Source: Paucibacter sp. KCTC 42545 (GTDB lineage: Bacteria > Pseudomonadota > Gammaproteobacteria > Burkholderiales > Burkholderiaceae_C). Taken from it: a DNA stretch of 64,000 nt. Where the stretch lies: NCBI RefSeq assembly GCF_001477625.1, contig NZ_CP013692.1:3038001-3102000 (forward strand). Direction: 5' to 3'. Positions 63,416 through 64,000 of this stretch are shown here, piece after piece. How positions within the stretch are numbered: position 1 is the first letter of the stretch; every line of letters begins with the position of its first letter. The notes under the pieces are model-generated. The model did no database searches. It was not told the origin of the DNA and saw nothing but the letters and a program-made list of their open reading frames with translations. The translations under genes and the position numbers were made by a program.

Positions 63416-64000
63416 GCGGCGGGCTGCCAGGCCAACATGGCCTTCAGCAGGCCTTGCAGCAAGGGCTGAACCCGGGCCGCCAGGGCCGGGTCATAGCCAT
63501 AGGGCGCCCACTCCTCCATATAGCAACGCTGGCACATTTCCAGCTGCACCGCATGCTGCTGGCGCGCGGGCTGGCCATAGTGGCGGGTGATGTAGCCACC
63601 TTTGAAGCGGCCGTTAACCACTTGCGTGTACTGCGTCTGTGCGCCTTGCACTTCGGCCAATGCCTGCTGCAAGCCCGCATCGCAAGCGGCGCCGTCCGCC
63701 GTGCCCAGATTCAGGTCGGGCAAGCGGCCCTCGAACAACCAGGGCAGCTCGGAGCGGATGCTGTGCGCGTCAAACAGCAGGGCATAGCCGTGGCGCGCCT
63801 TGATGTGATCCAGCTCGGCCTGCAAGGCTTGGTGGTAGGGCATCCAGTAAGTCTCGCGGCGGCGGCGCTTTTCCTTGGCGTCGGGCGCCATGCCATCGCG
63901 GTAAAGCGCTTCGCCGGTGAAAAATCGCGTCGGGCACAGCTCGGTATTGGACGCACCCGGATACATCGGCGTGTCCTCCGGCGGGCGGTTCAGGTCGATC
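63412..64000 (-). CDS. hutG: N-formylglutamate deformylase, 5' end outside window
   Basis: The visible 195 residues are the C-terminal part of HutG (N-formylglutamate amidohydrolase), which gives glutamate and formate, the last step after HutF. The frame stays open to the right edge (IDLNRPPEDTPMYPGASNTELCPTRFF), so the internal Met at 63966 is not the start. Motifs: FDAHSIRSELPWLFEGRLPDLNLGT, GGYITRHYGQPARQQHAVQLEMCQRCYM. Coupled to hutF. Confidence 0.95.
   Translation of the reverse strand, partial: IDLNRPPEDTPMYPGASNTELCPTRFFTGEALYRDGMAPDAKEKRRRRETYWMPYHQALQAELDHIKARHGYALLFDAHSIRSELPWLFEGRLPDLNLGTADGAACDAGLQQALAEVQGAQTQYTQVVNGRFKGGYITRHYGQPARQQHAVQLEMCQRCYMEEWAPYGYDPALAARVQPLLQGLLKAMLAWQPAA

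Noticed and set aside
62276..63469. 397-residue plus-strand ORF opposite hutF
   Set aside because: Shadow of hutF; no motifs, biased composition.
63412..63966. Met at 63966 as the hutG start
   Set aside because: The frame continues upstream with conserved HutG sequence to the window edge.

Overview
The window looks like chromosomal DNA of a betaproteobacterium of the order Burkholderiales, probably in the Roseateles/Paucibacter/Rubrivivax neighbourhood. I infer this from the high G+C content, the gene families, and family-typical arrangements (CoxE-like VWA protein with MoxR, TamA-TamB, FbpBC, HutF-HutG, DUF2783 next to an aromatic hydroxylase). I did not run a phylogenetic test. There is no rRNA, CRISPR array, prophage or intact insertion sequence.

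Layout. 0-8.9 kb: a TonB-dependent receptor, then a leftward catabolic operon (MBL hydrolase, VOC protein, FAD hydroxylase, DUF2783 protein, fumarylacetoacetase) with a divergent IclR regulator and a clear operator-like inverted repeat between them. 8.9-16.5 kb: a FeeM-like N-acyltransferase, a CoA-transferase, a divergent PcaB-like enzyme, a SapC/CNNM-CBS pair, apaH and tRNA-Ser. 16.5-23.4 kb: an arsenic resistance locus (arsR-arsC-acr3-arsH) facing an unusual ArsA ATPase that carries its own thioredoxin-like CxxC domain, plus a Crp/Fnr regulator. 23.7-33.7 kb: a 1,898-residue protein with two lipase-like alpha/beta-hydrolase domains and a CHAT caspase-like protease domain, then two large lipoproteins (one a metallophosphoesterase). 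33.8-48.7 kb: a peptide-type binding protein, an HD-GYP protein, cytochrome c4, MoxR / S9 peptidase / VWA, and TamA-TamB. 48.8-64 kb: tRNA-Arg followed by 74-bp tandem repeats, iron ABC genes fbpB/fbpC, CtpA, MoeB, a LOG protein, arginase with duplicated hairpin repeats behind it, DUF429, an S10 peptidase overlapping an asparaginase, a chemotaxis receptor, and the hutF-hutG end of a histidine operon that runs off the right edge.

How genes work together. The first operon looks like a ring-hydroxylation and cleavage route ending in fumarylacetoacetate hydrolysis, but no recognisable homogentisate dioxygenase or isomerase is present. The ars genes form a complete arsenate reduction and arsenite efflux set, with ArsA possibly receiving As(III) from its fused domain instead of from ArsD. 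Arginase, asparaginase, HutF and HutG all point to amino-acid nitrogen use. The strongest candidates for undescribed biology are the double-hydrolase/CHAT protein, the thioredoxin-ArsA fusion, the catabolic operon with its non-canonical MBL enzyme, and the PcaB-like protein whose signature loop is altered.
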